Shown in pieces: positions 27,017 to 36,135 of a DNA stretch of 64,000 bases. The position numbers were made by a program, and so were the translations under genes. Location of the stretch: NCBI RefSeq assembly GCF_046250185.1, contig NZ_CP176469.1; one strand, written 5' to 3'. Within the stretch, counting starts at the first letter, position 1. The number at the start of each line of letters is the position of its first letter. The stretch comes from Litorimonas sp046250185 (lineage in GTDB: Bacteria > Pseudomonadota > Alphaproteobacteria > Caulobacterales > Maricaulaceae). The notes under the pieces were generated by a model, which worked only from the letters and a program-made list of their open reading frames with translations, searched no databases and was not told the origin of the DNA.

Positions 27017-27999
27017 CGCGCCTCAGCCAGCCACCGCGCAACCTTGGGCGTGAAATAACTTAAAACGCCGTCGCAACCCGCACGCTTAAAGCTCATCAAG
27101 CTCTCCATAATCACACGTTTTTCGTCCAGCCAGCCGTTTTGGGCCGCCGCCATGATCATGGCATATTCCCCGCTGACCTGAAACGCATAGGTGGGAACAG
27201 CGTATTCATCTTTGATGCGGCGAATAATATCGAGGTAAGGCATGCCGGGCTTCACCATGACCATGTCCGCACCTTCAATCAGGTCCAACGCAACCTCATG
27301 CAGGGCTTCGTCGGAGTTAGCTGGATCCATCTGATAAGTGCGTTTGTCGCCTTTCAATGCCGTCGAAGTTCCAATCGCATCGCGGTAAGGTCCGTAGAAG
27401 CCAGATGCATATTTAGCAGCGTAGGACATAATCATAACATCTTGAAAGTTATGGCTTTCTAGTGCGTCGCGAACTGCACCAACCCGTCCGTCCATCATGT
27501 CTGACGGCGCGACTATGTCAGCTCCCGCTTCGGCCAGAACGATCGCGCTCTCAGCCAGTAATGAGACGGTTGCGTCGTTCACAATGGTCTCGCCCTCCAT
27601 CACGCCGTCATGCCCATGGGAGGTATAGGGATCGAGTGCGACATCCACGATGACACCGATATTTGGCACCTCAGCTTTCAAAGCTCTCACAGCGCGCGGT
27701 ACAAGACCGTCAGGATTGAGGGCTTCGCGCGCGTCTTCCGATTTCGTTTTAGGGTCGATATGAGGAAACAATGCCAAGGCTGGCACGCCCAAATTTGCCA
27801 GTTCTTTGGCTTGAGAAACTACATCTTCCAAGGACAAACGGTTGACGCCTGGTAGGCTCGGCACAGCTTCCGTTATGCCGTCCGTGATTACGGCTGTCCA
27901 GATCAGACCATTGACTGATAAATGTGTCTCGGCGACTAATCGGCGGGACCAATCTGCCTGCCGTTTGCGACGCATTCTTAACTGAGGGTAGCTCGACAC
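27013..27999 (-). CDS. hemB: Delta-aminolevulinic acid dehydratase (porphobilinogen synthase)
   Basis: Joins two 5-aminolevulinates into porphobilinogen for haem. 328 residues from GTG 27999, which has GGAG six bases upstream; an upstream TTG at 28011 is the alternative. The active-site lysines lie in MSYAAKYASGFYGPYR and MVKPGMPYLDI. The metal region reads VDVALDPYTSHGHDG without the three zinc cysteines, so this is the zinc-independent (Mg/K) type. It is divergent from hemA (ALA synthase), so successive haem steps are side by side. Confidence 0.96.
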   Translation of the reverse strand: MSSYPQLRMRRKRQADWSRRLVAETHLSVNGLIWTAVITDGITEAVPSLPGVNRLSLEDVVSQAKELANLGVPALALFPHIDPKTKSEDAREALNPDGLVPRAVRALKAEVPNIGVIVDVALDPYTSHGHDGVMEGETIVNDATVSLLAESAIVLAEAGADIVAPSDMMDGRVGAVRDALESHNFQDVMIMSYAAKYASGFYGPYRDAIGTSTALKGDKRTYQMDPANSDEALHEVALDLIEGADMVMVKPGMPYLDIIRRIKDEYAVPTYAFQVSGEYAMIMAAAQNGWLDEKRVIMESLMSFKRAGCDGVLSYFTPKVARWLAEAR

Positions 28000-28076
28000 A
28001 ATTATCTCCAATATTTCAAGACCTTATACAAAGCCTTCTAAATTTGCGCCAGATCAAATACTGCGGCGTTTAAGCA

Positions 28077-28106
28077 TTGGAATCTGACCTGTTGTTGGGC
28101 TATACA
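28077..28106 (+). promoter_or_regulatory. Candidate sigma-70 promoter for hemA
   Basis: TTGGAA and TATACA are 18 bases apart; transcription would begin near 28113. That leaves the ATG at 28130, rather than the in-frame ATG at 28115, with room for a leader and its AGGA site. Confidence 0.4.
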
Positions 28107-28129
28107 CCACTCAAATGCAGGATTCACCT

Positions 28130-29353
28130 ATGAATAAGAAATTCAGAGACCAGTTTCAGGCCGCAGTGACGACTGTGCAGGAAGAAGGTCGTTACCGCAT
28201 CTTCCGCGATATTCGCCGTAAAGCTGGTGCGTTTCCTCAAGCGACATGGTTTAAGCCAGATGCTGAACAAGACATCACCGTTTGGTGCTCAAATGACTAT
28301 CTCGGCATGGGGCAAAACGAATGTGTGATTGAAGCCGTGAAGTCCGCTGTTGATGCCGCAGGTACAGGGTCTGGCGGCACACGCAATATCTCTGGCACCA
28401 CGCGCTATCATGTTCAACTAGAACAAGAATTGGCCTCGCTTCACCAAAAGGACGCCGCTCTCGTGCTGACGTCTGGGTATGTTGCGAATGAAGCGACTTT
28501 AGGCGTGATGAGTAAAATTCTGCCCGGCCTCACGATTTTTTCCGATGAGATGAACCACGCCTCTATGATCAGCGGTATTAGCCGTGCGAGATGCGATAAA
28601 AAAATATTCAAGCACAATGATCTGGCTGACCTCGAAGCTAAACTCAAAGAATTGCCCTATGATGCCCCGAAGCTCATTGCGTTTGAGAGTGTCTATTCTA
28701 TGGACGCCGATATCGCGCCGATCAAAGAAATTTGCGATCTGGCCGATAAATACAATGCGCTAACTTACATTGACGAAGTTCATGCGGTCGGCATGTACGG
28801 ACCAACAGGTGGCGGTGTATGCGAAGAGCGCGGGTTGATGGACCGTATAGACATCATCCAAGGCACACTCGCGAAAGCTTACGGCATGGTCGGCGGCTAT
28901 ATCGCAGCTGACTCGGTCATTATCGACGCTGTCCGCTCCATGGCGTCAGGCTTCATCTTCACAACCTCCGTCCCGCCTAGCACGGCAGCTGGCGCGTTGC
29001 GATCTGTGAAAGTCCTCAAAGTGACACCTGAAAAACGCATAATGCACCAAGAACGCGCCAATGCTTTAAAGGATCGTTTCCGTGCGGCGGGCTATCCGTT
29101 CATTGATGGCGAAACGCACATTGTACCCCTCATGGTGTGTGACCCTGTGAAGTGCCAAGCGATCTCTGACCGCCTTATCGAGGACTTCGGCATCTATGCC
29201 CAGCCGATCAACTTCCCGACCGTTCCCCGCGGCACAGAGCGCCTGCGCTTTACGCCAAGCCCATTCCACACAGATGCTATGATGGACGAATTGATGGCTG
29301 CGCTGGACATTGTTTGGGCAGAATTTGAACTGAAACGCGAAAAAGTCGCGTAA
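28130..29353 (+). CDS. hemA: 5-aminolevulinate synthase
   Basis: Pyridoxal-phosphate enzyme condensing glycine with succinyl-CoA, the first step of the C4 haem route used by alphaproteobacteria. 407 residues. WCSNDYLGMGQ and the GSGGTRNISGT substrate loop are near the N terminus, the YIDEVHAVGMYG region carries the cofactor Asp, and the Schiff-base lysine is in GTLAKAYGMVGGY. ATG 28130 has AGGA seven bases upstream and is preferred to 28115. Divergent from hemB. Confidence 0.95.
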   Translation: MNKKFRDQFQAAVTTVQEEGRYRIFRDIRRKAGAFPQATWFKPDAEQDITVWCSNDYLGMGQNECVIEAVKSAVDAAGTGSGGTRNISGTTRYHVQLEQELASLHQKDAALVLTSGYVANEATLGVMSKILPGLTIFSDEMNHASMISGISRARCDKKIFKHNDLADLEAKLKELPYDAPKLIAFESVYSMDADIAPIKEICDLADKYNALTYIDEVHAVGMYGPTGGGVCEERGLMDRIDIIQGTLAKAYGMVGGYIAADSVIIDAVRSMASGFIFTTSVPPSTAAGALRSVKVLKVTPEKRIMHQERANALKDRFRAAGYPFIDGETHIVPLMVCDPVKCQAISDRLIEDFGIYAQPINFPTVPRGTERLRFTPSPFHTDAMMDELMAALDIVWAEFELKREKVA

Positions 29354-29439
29354 GTTATATTCAATGTCATATTGGCGCATTGCGATGATGCACTAATCCG
29401 CGTATTGCAGCCTCGAAACTCAATCAACGGAGTCGCGCC

Positions 29440-30747
29440 ATGACCGCTGCCGCTAACGACCAATCAACCGCTCACTTGTCCAACTACTTTACGCAGTCCC
29501 TCAAAGACCGCGATCCTGATCTCTATGCTTCTATGCAGGATGAACTGGATCGACAGAAGCACGAGATCGAGCTGATCGCGTCAGAAAACATTGTGTCTCA
29601 GGCTGTCTTGGAGGCGCAAGGTTCTGTGCTGACAAATAAATACGCCGAAGGTTATCCAGGCAAACGCTATTATGGCGGCTGTCAATATGTCGACGTGACA
29701 GAGCAACTGGCGATTGATCGCGCTTGCGAGTTGTTTGATTGCGGCTTTGCCAATGTGCAGCCCAATTCAGGCAGTCAAGCCAATCAAGGTGTCTTCCTCG
29801 CACTGTTGCAGCCAGGCGATACGATCCTCGGCATGGACCTCGCCTCTGGCGGTCATTTAACCCACGGCGCACCACCGAATATGTCTGGGAAATGGTTTAA
29901 CGCGATCGCTTACGGCGTGACTGAAGACACAAATCTGATTGACTATGATCAAGTGGAAGCGCTCGCCAAAGAGCATCAGCCAAAGTTGATTATTTGCGGC
30001 GGCTCAGCCTACTCACGACAAATCGACTTTGCCCGTTTTCGTGCGATAGCAGACATGGTCGGCGCTTACTTGCATGTCGACATGGCGCATTTTGCGGGTC
30101 TTGTGGCAGGCGGCACACATCCAAGTCCGTTTCCGCACGCCCATGTCGCGACCACTACCACGCATAAAACCCTTCGCGGCCCACGCGGCGGCATGATCCT
30201 TACCAATGATGAAAAGCTCGCTAAGAAATTCAACTCTGCGATCTTCCCAGGCCTTCAAGGTGGTCCACTGATGCATGTCATTGCGGGTAAAGCCGTGGCC
30301 TTTGGTGATGCGCTGAAACCAGAATTTAAAGCTTACTCTCAAGCCGTGATCGATAACTGCAAAGCTATGGCCGGCGCATTGGTAGAGGCGGGCTACGCGG
30401 TTGTGACGGGCGGCACGGATACGCATCTAGCCCTCATCGACCTCTCGCCCAAAGGCGTGAAGGGTAATGCGGCTGAAAAGGCGCTTGGTCGCGCTTACAT
30501 CACGTGTAACAAAAACGGCATCCCGTTCGACAAAGAGAAATTCACGATCACGTCAGGCATCCGTGTTGGTTCACCCGCTGGCACCACGCGCGGTTTCGGC
30601 ATCGCAGAATTCCGTGAAATCGGACAGCTCATGGCCGAAGTCCTAGACGCGCTCGCCGAAAACCCAAAGGGCAATCTCGAGGTCGAGGAAAGCGTGAAGC
30701 AGCGCGTAAAAGCGCTCACAGCAAGGTTCCCGATCTACGGGGGCTAA
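29440..30747 (+). CDS. glyA: Serine hydroxymethyltransferase
   Basis: Interconverts serine and glycine with tetrahydrofolate, supplying glycine for the adjacent ALA synthase and one-carbon units. 435 residues. ELIASENIVSQAV, KYAEGYPGKRYYGGC and the lysine in TTTTHKTLRGPRGG are all present. GGAG is eight bases upstream of ATG 29440. The gene is 86 bases after hemA, and its stop shares CTAA with the convergent GNAT gene. Confidence 0.96.
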   Translation: MTAAANDQSTAHLSNYFTQSLKDRDPDLYASMQDELDRQKHEIELIASENIVSQAVLEAQGSVLTNKYAEGYPGKRYYGGCQYVDVTEQLAIDRACELFDCGFANVQPNSGSQANQGVFLALLQPGDTILGMDLASGGHLTHGAPPNMSGKWFNAIAYGVTEDTNLIDYDQVEALAKEHQPKLIICGGSAYSRQIDFARFRAIADMVGAYLHVDMAHFAGLVAGGTHPSPFPHAHVATTTTHKTLRGPRGGMILTNDEKLAKKFNSAIFPGLQGGPLMHVIAGKAVAFGDALKPEFKAYSQAVIDNCKAMAGALVEAGYAVVTGGTDTHLALIDLSPKGVKGNAAEKALGRAYITCNKNGIPFDKEKFTITSGIRVGSPAGTTRGFGIAEFREIGQLMAEVLDALAENPKGNLEVEESVKQRVKALTARFPIYGG

Positions 30748-31229
30748 TCCAACCGCTTGAACATTACGTGCGCGTCCACATCGCCGAGTGTTGGGTGGGC
30801 AAATGCGCCTTTGAGAGTGCCGACTAATTCCATGCCGAGCTTCTGCCAGAGGCCGAAGGCGATTGTGTTGGTCGCGACGACAAGATTGAACTGCATCCCG
30901 CGAAAACCTGCCAATTTGGCAGCCTCGAAAGAATGAAGGCACATCTGGCTTGCAACGCCTTTGCCGCGTGCCTTTGGGTGTGTCGCATATCCGCAATTCG
31001 CAACATGATCGGCTGGGCCTGTCGAGTTTGGGCAGAGGTAGTAAGTGCCGATGATCCCCATCTCGTCCTCATAAACATATACCTGCTTATGGGACGCGAA
31101 CCAATAGGCGAGGGCGTCATCTTGAGACACATTGGGGTCAATAGGGTAGGTTTCCCCTTCCCGAAATATAGGCTTTAAAATATCCCATATCGCCTCATGG
31201 TCATCTTGTGTGGCAGGTCGGATAGCCAT
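30744..31229 (-). CDS. GNAT family N-acetyltransferase
   Basis: 161-residue acetyl-CoA-dependent transferase. The acetyl-CoA loop is seen as ATHPKARGKGVASQMC, followed by the family beta-strand FRGMQFNLVVATNTIAFGLWQKLGME. Phe-rich start MAIRPATQDDHEAI is typical. ATG 31229 with AAGGA six bases upstream is chosen over an in-frame 31250 start. The acceptor substrate cannot be told. Confidence 0.87.
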   Translation of the reverse strand: MAIRPATQDDHEAIWDILKPIFREGETYPIDPNVSQDDALAYWFASHKQVYVYEDEMGIIGTYYLCPNSTGPADHVANCGYATHPKARGKGVASQMCLHSFEAAKLAGFRGMQFNLVVATNTIAFGLWQKLGMELVGTLKGAFAHPTLGDVDAHVMFKRLD

Positions 31230-31298
31230 GCAAATTCCTTCGTCTTTCAAACGCCTTATCGCATTTGCGGAATTTGTGAAACGTGTTAGTTAGCCGCC

Positions 31299-31781
31299 AT
31301 GAGATGTCCATTTTGTTCCAGCGAAGACACGCAAGTCAAAGATAGCCGTCAGGCTGAGGACGGGAGCGCGGTGCGCCGCCGCCGTGCCTGCAATAAATGC
31401 TCGGGTCGGTTTACGACATTTGAGCGGGTCCAGCTGCGAGAGCTGACGGTTGTTAAAAAATCTGGCCGCCGCACGCCGTTTGACCGCGATAAACTCGCGC
31501 GCTCGGTGATGATTGCCATGCAAAAGCGCGGTGTTGAGCCAGAGCGCGTAGAGCAGATGATTAGCGGCGTTGTGAGGCAACTCGAATCGTCCGGTAATTC
31601 CGATATTACCTCTGACCAGATCGGTGAATTGGTCATGGAAGGCCTCGCGAACCTCGATAAGGTTGCTTATGTGCGCTACGCCTCGGTCTATCGTGATTTC
31701 CGCGCGACGCAAGATTTTGAAGATTTCATCGTTGAGGAAAAGCTAGCCGCAGGTGAGAGTTCGCCTGATGAGGAAGAATAA
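31299..31781 (+). CDS. nrdR: Transcriptional repressor NrdR
   Basis: Nucleotide-sensing repressor of ribonucleotide reductase genes, 160 residues. The N-terminal zinc ribbon has Cys3, Cys6, Cys31 and Cys34; the ATP-cone begins at VVKKSGRRTPFDRDKLARS. A short acidic tail SSPDEEE ends the protein. It heads the riboflavin cluster, as in many alphaproteobacteria. No nrd gene or NrdR box was identified in the window. Confidence 0.96.
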   Translation: MRCPFCSSEDTQVKDSRQAEDGSAVRRRRACNKCSGRFTTFERVQLRELTVVKKSGRRTPFDRDKLARSVMIAMQKRGVEPERVEQMISGVVRQLESSGNSDITSDQIGELVMEGLANLDKVAYVRYASVYRDFRATQDFEDFIVEEKLAAGESSPDEEE

Positions 31782-31784
31782 GGT

Positions 31785-32438
31785 TTGCGCCGACCTACCG
31801 TCACACTCAAGCTGGCAACATCTTTGGATGGTAAAATTGCGTTGGCCAATGGTCAATCCGAATGGATTACGGGTGATGAGTCACGCGCCGCAGGACGACG
31901 TTTGCGGGCGACGCATGACGCTATTGCCGTGGGCTCCAATACCGCTGTACTCGATAACCCACAGCTGACGACGCGCATGGACGGAGCGCCCAACCCCATC
32001 CGTATTATTTTTGACAGCGAGCTACGCCTATCCCCAGATTCAGAATTGGCTCAGACAGCCAATAAGACGCCTGTTTGGGTGTTCTGTAAATCTGACCAAG
32101 GGCAGCGTGCTGATGCTCTGAAATCCCTAGGTGTGCGTTTGTTTCCAATCGCTTATAAGGATAAACTTGATCTTGAGGCTGCGCTTGATTTTATGTTTCG
32201 CAACGGCGTTTCAACGCTGCTGGTTGAAGGCGGAGGGACATTAGCGGCGAGTTTTGTCAAATTAGGGGCGATTGACCGCATTGAATGGTTCCGCGCGCCG
32301 CTTATTCTCGGCGGGGATGGTCGCAGCGGGATCGGCGAACTTGGCTTAACAGACTTAAGTCTTGCGCGGCAATACACCCGTATTGAGGTGAACGAATTGG
32401 GTGATGATCTCCACGAGAGATATGAACGGACGGTATAA
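31785..32438 (+). CDS. ribD: RibD reductase domain only (5-amino-6-(5-phosphoribosylamino)uracil reductase)
   Basis: 217 residues covering just the C-terminal NADPH-dependent reductase of RibD: RPTVTLKLATSLDGKIALANG at the start, ITGDESRAAGRRLRATHDAIAVGSNT, and LLVEGGGTLAASF. Full RibD is near 360-380 residues with an N-terminal zinc deaminase (HAEV/PCxxxGrTPPC motifs), which is absent here and between this gene and nrdR (three bases). The start is TTG at 31785, with AGGAAG about nine bases upstream. The deaminase must be elsewhere. The stop overlaps the ribE start (TAATG). Confidence 0.9.
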   Translation: MRRPTVTLKLATSLDGKIALANGQSEWITGDESRAAGRRLRATHDAIAVGSNTAVLDNPQLTTRMDGAPNPIRIIFDSELRLSPDSELAQTANKTPVWVFCKSDQGQRADALKSLGVRLFPIAYKDKLDLEAALDFMFRNGVSTLLVEGGGTLAASFVKLGAIDRIEWFRAPLILGGDGRSGIGELGLTDLSLARQYTRIEVNELGDDLHERYERTV

Positions 32439-33046
32439 TGTTTACAGGCATCATCACAGACATTGGCACAATTAAGTCAGTCACGCGCGGAACAGGCGGT
32501 GAGTGGGGCGACACGCGCATGGACGTGAACTGCGCCTACGACATAAATGGCATAGATATTGGCGCGTCAATCTCACATTCTGGCGCTTGCATGACCGTGA
32601 TCGAAAAAGGCGCCGATTGGTACGCGATTGAGGTATCTGACGAGAGCTTGTCCAAGACGACGATGGGCGATTGGACAGCAGGTACGCGGGTTAATTTGGA
32701 GCGTGCGCTAACGGGTAAAGACGAAATGGGCGGGCATATGGTGACGGGTCACGTCGACGGTGTCGGCACGCTGATCGCGATGCAAGAGATCGCGGGGTCT
32801 CACAAATTACGCTTCAAAGCGCCTGAGGATATGGCATTCGGAATTGCCCCAAAAGGGTCTATCACGATTGATGGCGTCTCGCTGACCGTCAATGACGTTG
32901 AAGGGTCAGAGTTTGAAGTCAACATCATCCCCCATACGTGGGACGTCACGACCCTTGGAAAATTACAGGTCGGTAGCAAAGTAAATCTAGAAATTGATCT
33001 CATTGCCCGCTATGTCGCGCGCTACCTGGCCCATATGAAAGCATAA
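32438..33046 (+). CDS. ribE: Riboflavin synthase, alpha subunit
   Basis: Dismutates two 6,7-dimethyl-8-ribityllumazines to riboflavin; 202 residues. Two homologous barrels are visible: MFTGIITDIGTI with SHSGACMTVIEKG, and MGGHMVTGHVDGVGTL with ITIDGVSLTVNDVEG. It overlaps the ribD stop by one base, so translation is coupled; ribBA follows after two bases. Confidence 0.96.
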   Translation: MFTGIITDIGTIKSVTRGTGGEWGDTRMDVNCAYDINGIDIGASISHSGACMTVIEKGADWYAIEVSDESLSKTTMGDWTAGTRVNLERALTGKDEMGGHMVTGHVDGVGTLIAMQEIAGSHKLRFKAPEDMAFGIAPKGSITIDGVSLTVNDVEGSEFEVNIIPHTWDVTTLGKLQVGSKVNLEIDLIARYVARYLAHMKA

Positions 33047-33048
33047 GC

Positions 33049-34191
33049 ATGTCTGATTTGAACGAAGCCACATTCCAAGATGTCTATAATCTCGCCACGC
33101 CGGAAGAGATTATTGAGGATGCCCGCAATGGCCGCATGTATATACTTGTCGATGCCGAAGACCGCGAGAATGAGGGTGACCTGATTATCCCTGCGCAATT
33201 TGCAACGCCTGATGCTGTGAACTTCATGGCTAAATTTGGCCGCGGACTGATTTGTCTAGCAATCGAAGAAGCGCGCGCTGAGGAATTGGGTCTGCGCAAT
33301 ATGAGTGCGGAAAATAAATCACGCTTTGAAACGGCTTTCACGCAATCGATTGAAGCTCGCGAAGGCGTGACCACGGGCATTTCTGCCAGCGACCGTAGTT
33401 TGACGATCCAGACAGCTATCGATCCTAATTCTCGCGCAGACGACATTGTCTCGCCCGGCCACATGTTCCCGATCATCGCCCGCGATGGGGGGGTCTTAGT
33501 GCGAACCGGTCATACCGAAGCTTCAGTAGACATTTCTCGCATGGCGGGCCTGAACCCGTCTGCTGTCATCTGCGAAATTATGAATGATGACGGGACGATG
33601 GCGCGTCTTGATGATTTAGTGAAGTTTGCACAATTTCACGGCCTTAAGATCGGCACGATTGAAGATCTGGTCGCCTATCGGATGAAAAAAGATCACTTCG
33701 TGCGCCACGTCGCGACGTCTGATTTCACGTCGCAAAATGGTGATGAGTTTAAAATCCACATTTACCGAAATTTCTTAGACGGGCTAGAGCATGTAGCGCT
33801 GAGCCGTGGGGAGCCTAGTGCGGATGCGGAGACGCTTGTTCGTGTTCATAAAGTCGATTTTGCGGGCGACGTTCTGTATGAAGAGAGTTCTCGGTCAGGG
33901 TTAATCTGGGACGCCATGAAACAACTGGCGTCCTATGACGGTCACGCGGTGTTCGTCCTGATCCGTGAAGGGTCGATTGATACGCTGCTGGAACGCTTGG
34001 GGGCTCACAAAAGCCAGATTGATCGTAAACAGCAGACGATTAGAGAATATGGTGTCGGCGCGCAAATTCTGACACATCAGGGTGTTCACAAGATGCGTTT
34101 GATCACTAACACGATGCCAAAACTCATCGGGCTTGAGGCCTATGACCTTGAACTTGCGGGCATCACGCCGCTTGTTAGCGGAAAGAAATAA
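33049..34191 (+). CDS. ribB: RibBX: DHBP synthase fused to a degenerate GTP cyclohydrolase II-like domain
   Basis: 380 residues. The N-terminal half is an intact 3,4-dihydroxy-2-butanone 4-phosphate synthase (DAEDRENEGDLIIPA; THS-like RTGHTEASVDISRMAG). The C-terminal half aligns with RibA but lacks its zinc site: where RibA has a Cys-GD then SLRCDCG, this reads HKVDFAGDVLYEESSRSG with no cysteine. Proteins of this RibBX design are known in Proteobacteria and are thought to lack GTP cyclohydrolase activity. So 3,4-DHBP supply is supported, GTP ring opening is not. In operon with ribE and ribH. Confidence 0.9.
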   Translation: MSDLNEATFQDVYNLATPEEIIEDARNGRMYILVDAEDRENEGDLIIPAQFATPDAVNFMAKFGRGLICLAIEEARAEELGLRNMSAENKSRFETAFTQSIEAREGVTTGISASDRSLTIQTAIDPNSRADDIVSPGHMFPIIARDGGVLVRTGHTEASVDISRMAGLNPSAVICEIMNDDGTMARLDDLVKFAQFHGLKIGTIEDLVAYRMKKDHFVRHVATSDFTSQNGDEFKIHIYRNFLDGLEHVALSRGEPSADAETLVRVHKVDFAGDVLYEESSRSGLIWDAMKQLASYDGHAVFVLIREGSIDTLLERLGAHKSQIDRKQQTIREYGVGAQILTHQGVHKMRLITNTMPKLIGLEAYDLELAGITPLVSGKK

Positions 34192-34192
34192 A

Positions 34193-34615
34193 ATGAAAAT
34201 TCTAGTTATCGAAGCTCGCTATTATGAGTCTATCTCTGAGGATTTGCTCCAAGGCGCTCTGGCCCAACTGCAAAAGGCGGGGGCGGAAGTTGTGAAGGTC
34301 AATGTCCCCGGTGCGCTCGAAATCCCGCATATTATTAGCTACGCCGAAAAAGCGGGCGCAGGCTATGACGGCTATGTCGCTTTGGGCTGCGTTATTCGGG
34401 GTGAGACAACGCATTATGATTATGTCTGCGGCGAGAGTGCGCGAGCGTTAATGGACCTTGCGGTCAATCACCAACTCGCCATCGGTAACGGCATTATTAC
34501 GGTTGAAAATGAAGCTCAGGCCATCGCACGCTCGAAGCCCGACCAAAAGGACAAAGGCGGTTTTGCGGCTAATGCCGTGCTGCGGATGATCCAACTGCGC
34601 GAAGAATTATCATAG
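34193..34615 (+). CDS. ribH: 6,7-dimethyl-8-ribityllumazine synthase
   Basis: Condenses 5-amino-6-ribitylaminouracil with DHBP to lumazine; 140 residues forming pentamers or capsids in the family. VPGALEIPHII, GCVIRGETTHYDYVC and NGIITVENEAQA are diagnostic. ATG 34193 with GGAAAG upstream is chosen; the open frame runs further upstream but only into ribBA coding sequence. Its stop overlaps the nusB start (TAGTG). Confidence 0.95.
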   Translation: MKILVIEARYYESISEDLLQGALAQLQKAGAEVVKVNVPGALEIPHIISYAEKAGAGYDGYVALGCVIRGETTHYDYVCGESARALMDLAVNHQLAIGNGIITVENEAQAIARSKPDQKDKGGFAANAVLRMIQLREELS

Positions 34616-35175
34616 TGTCCGAAACACGCAAATCCAGCGGAGCAAACCCGAAACTACGTCGGGCCGCGCGGACGTCTGCTGTGCAGGCGCTCTATCAGAT
34701 GGAACTGTCAGCAGACTCGTCTAACGCTGTCGTCAAACAATTTTTGGACCACCGCTTCGGCCATGAGGATGAGCCCGGCATGATCGTCGCCGATGAGGAT
34801 TTTTTCGAGGACATCATTCGCGGCGCTGTACGGTTCCAAGATGATATAGATGCCGCGATTTCGGCGAAGTTGCCCGAAAAATGGCCGCTACGCCGTTTGG
34901 ATATGACTTTGCGAGCCGTCCTGCGCTCAGGCGCCTACGAAATCCTGCGTCGCCCTGATATTCCAGCGCTAGTGATTATCAGCGAATATGTGAAGGTGGC
35001 GGGTTCATTCTTTGACGGTAAAGAACCGGGCATGGTCAATGCGGTCATTGAAGCGGTGGCCAAGCAAGCGCGCGGCGCAGAGTTTGGCATCATTGGCGAG
35101 GCGATACCGCAGTCGGCTGATCTGTCCGAAGCAACTGTAAGCCCTAGCGAAGACACCAAAGCCAACACCGAGTAA
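34615..35175 (+). CDS. nusB: Transcription antitermination factor NusB
   Basis: RNA-binding antitermination factor acting with NusE on rRNA transcription. 186 residues, a little long because of an N-terminal basic and a C-terminal acidic extension. ARTSAVQALYQMELS and the DIPALVIISEYVKVAGSFFDGKEPGMVNAV block match the family. The start is GTG at 34615, overlapping ribH by one base; this ribH-nusB pairing is widespread. Confidence 0.94.
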   Translation: MSETRKSSGANPKLRRAARTSAVQALYQMELSADSSNAVVKQFLDHRFGHEDEPGMIVADEDFFEDIIRGAVRFQDDIDAAISAKLPEKWPLRRLDMTLRAVLRSGAYEILRRPDIPALVIISEYVKVAGSFFDGKEPGMVNAVIEAVAKQARGAEFGIIGEAIPQSADLSEATVSPSEDTKANTE

Positions 35176-35210
35176 GAGACAAACGTCGTAAGGCTTGCTA
35201 GGCTCTCAGT

Positions 35211-36107
35211 ATGGACGAATTTGATTTCATTGATTTACTGCGTCCTCTGGTTGGCCCTACTGGACTTGGCTTGCAGGACGATGCAGCAAAGCTATCCGTG
35301 CCAGACGGGCAAGACCTGATCATTTCAACGGATACAATGGTTGAAGGTGTTCACTTTCCGTTGGGTCGCCGTGGCGGTGGATTTTCTGAACGTCTCCTGC
35401 GCACGGCTTTGTCTGACCTGGCGGCCAAAGGCGCACGCCCGATCGGCTATATGCTATCGGTCGCGTGGCCAGTGGGGACTGACGCCAAATGGATGGCTGG
35501 CTTTGTAAAGGGGTTAGACGAGACACAATCGGCGTTTGATTGCCCGATCATGGGTGGCGATACGACCTCTACCACAGGCCCGCTGATCGCGAGTGCAACT
35601 GTTTACGGCCTGGTGCCAACGGGCGAGATGGTAACGCGAGCAGGGGCGAAAGTGGGAGATGACGTCTGGTTTACGGGTGTGCTGGGGCGCGCAGAAAAGG
35701 GTTTGGCGCTGATGCAAGGCAAAGTGCTGGATCTGCCGGAGACTGAAATCTTGGCCTGTGAAGATGCGTATTTGCGCCCCGAGCCACGTTTTTTATTCCG
35801 CAAAATTCTGCGTCAATATGCGAGTGCCTGTGCCGACATATCAGACGGTTTGATCAGCGAGGCAGGTCATATTGCCAAGGCGAGCGGTGTTAGGCTCGAT
35901 TTGGATGCCCAACACGTCGACGGGACGAGCTTCGGAGATGATTACGAATTACTATTCACGGCCTCGCAAACTAGCCGCACTGCTTTAAAGTCGACAGCGG
36001 AGGCTCTCCCGCTCAAAATCACAAGATGCGGTACAGTTGCCGAAGGTGAGGGCGTCTGGGTGAATGGTGAGCGTCTCATGTCTCAGGGCTATAAACACAC
36101 GTTTTAG
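35211..36107 (+). CDS. thiL: Thiamine-monophosphate kinase
   Basis: Phosphorylates thiamine monophosphate to the diphosphate cofactor. 298 residues of the AIR synthase-like fold: GLQDDAAKLSVP, DTMVEGVHF, GGDTTSTTGPL and ADISDGLISEAGHIA give the metal and nucleotide sites. ATG 35211 follows nusB by 35 bases, probably one transcript. A strong terminator lies 28 bases after the stop. Confidence 0.96.
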   Translation: MDEFDFIDLLRPLVGPTGLGLQDDAAKLSVPDGQDLIISTDTMVEGVHFPLGRRGGGFSERLLRTALSDLAAKGARPIGYMLSVAWPVGTDAKWMAGFVKGLDETQSAFDCPIMGGDTTSTTGPLIASATVYGLVPTGEMVTRAGAKVGDDVWFTGVLGRAEKGLALMQGKVLDLPETEILACEDAYLRPEPRFLFRKILRQYASACADISDGLISEAGHIAKASGVRLDLDAQHVDGTSFGDDYELLFTASQTSRTALKSTAEALPLKITRCGTVAEGEGVWVNGERLMSQGYKHTF

Positions 36108-36135
36108 AGACGGAATAACCAGAAATTCGTGCAAG

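Noticed and set aside
31251..31298. FMN or TPP riboswitch before the nrdR-rib or thiL genes
   Set aside because: The leaders are too short and none of the conserved riboswitch blocks is visible.
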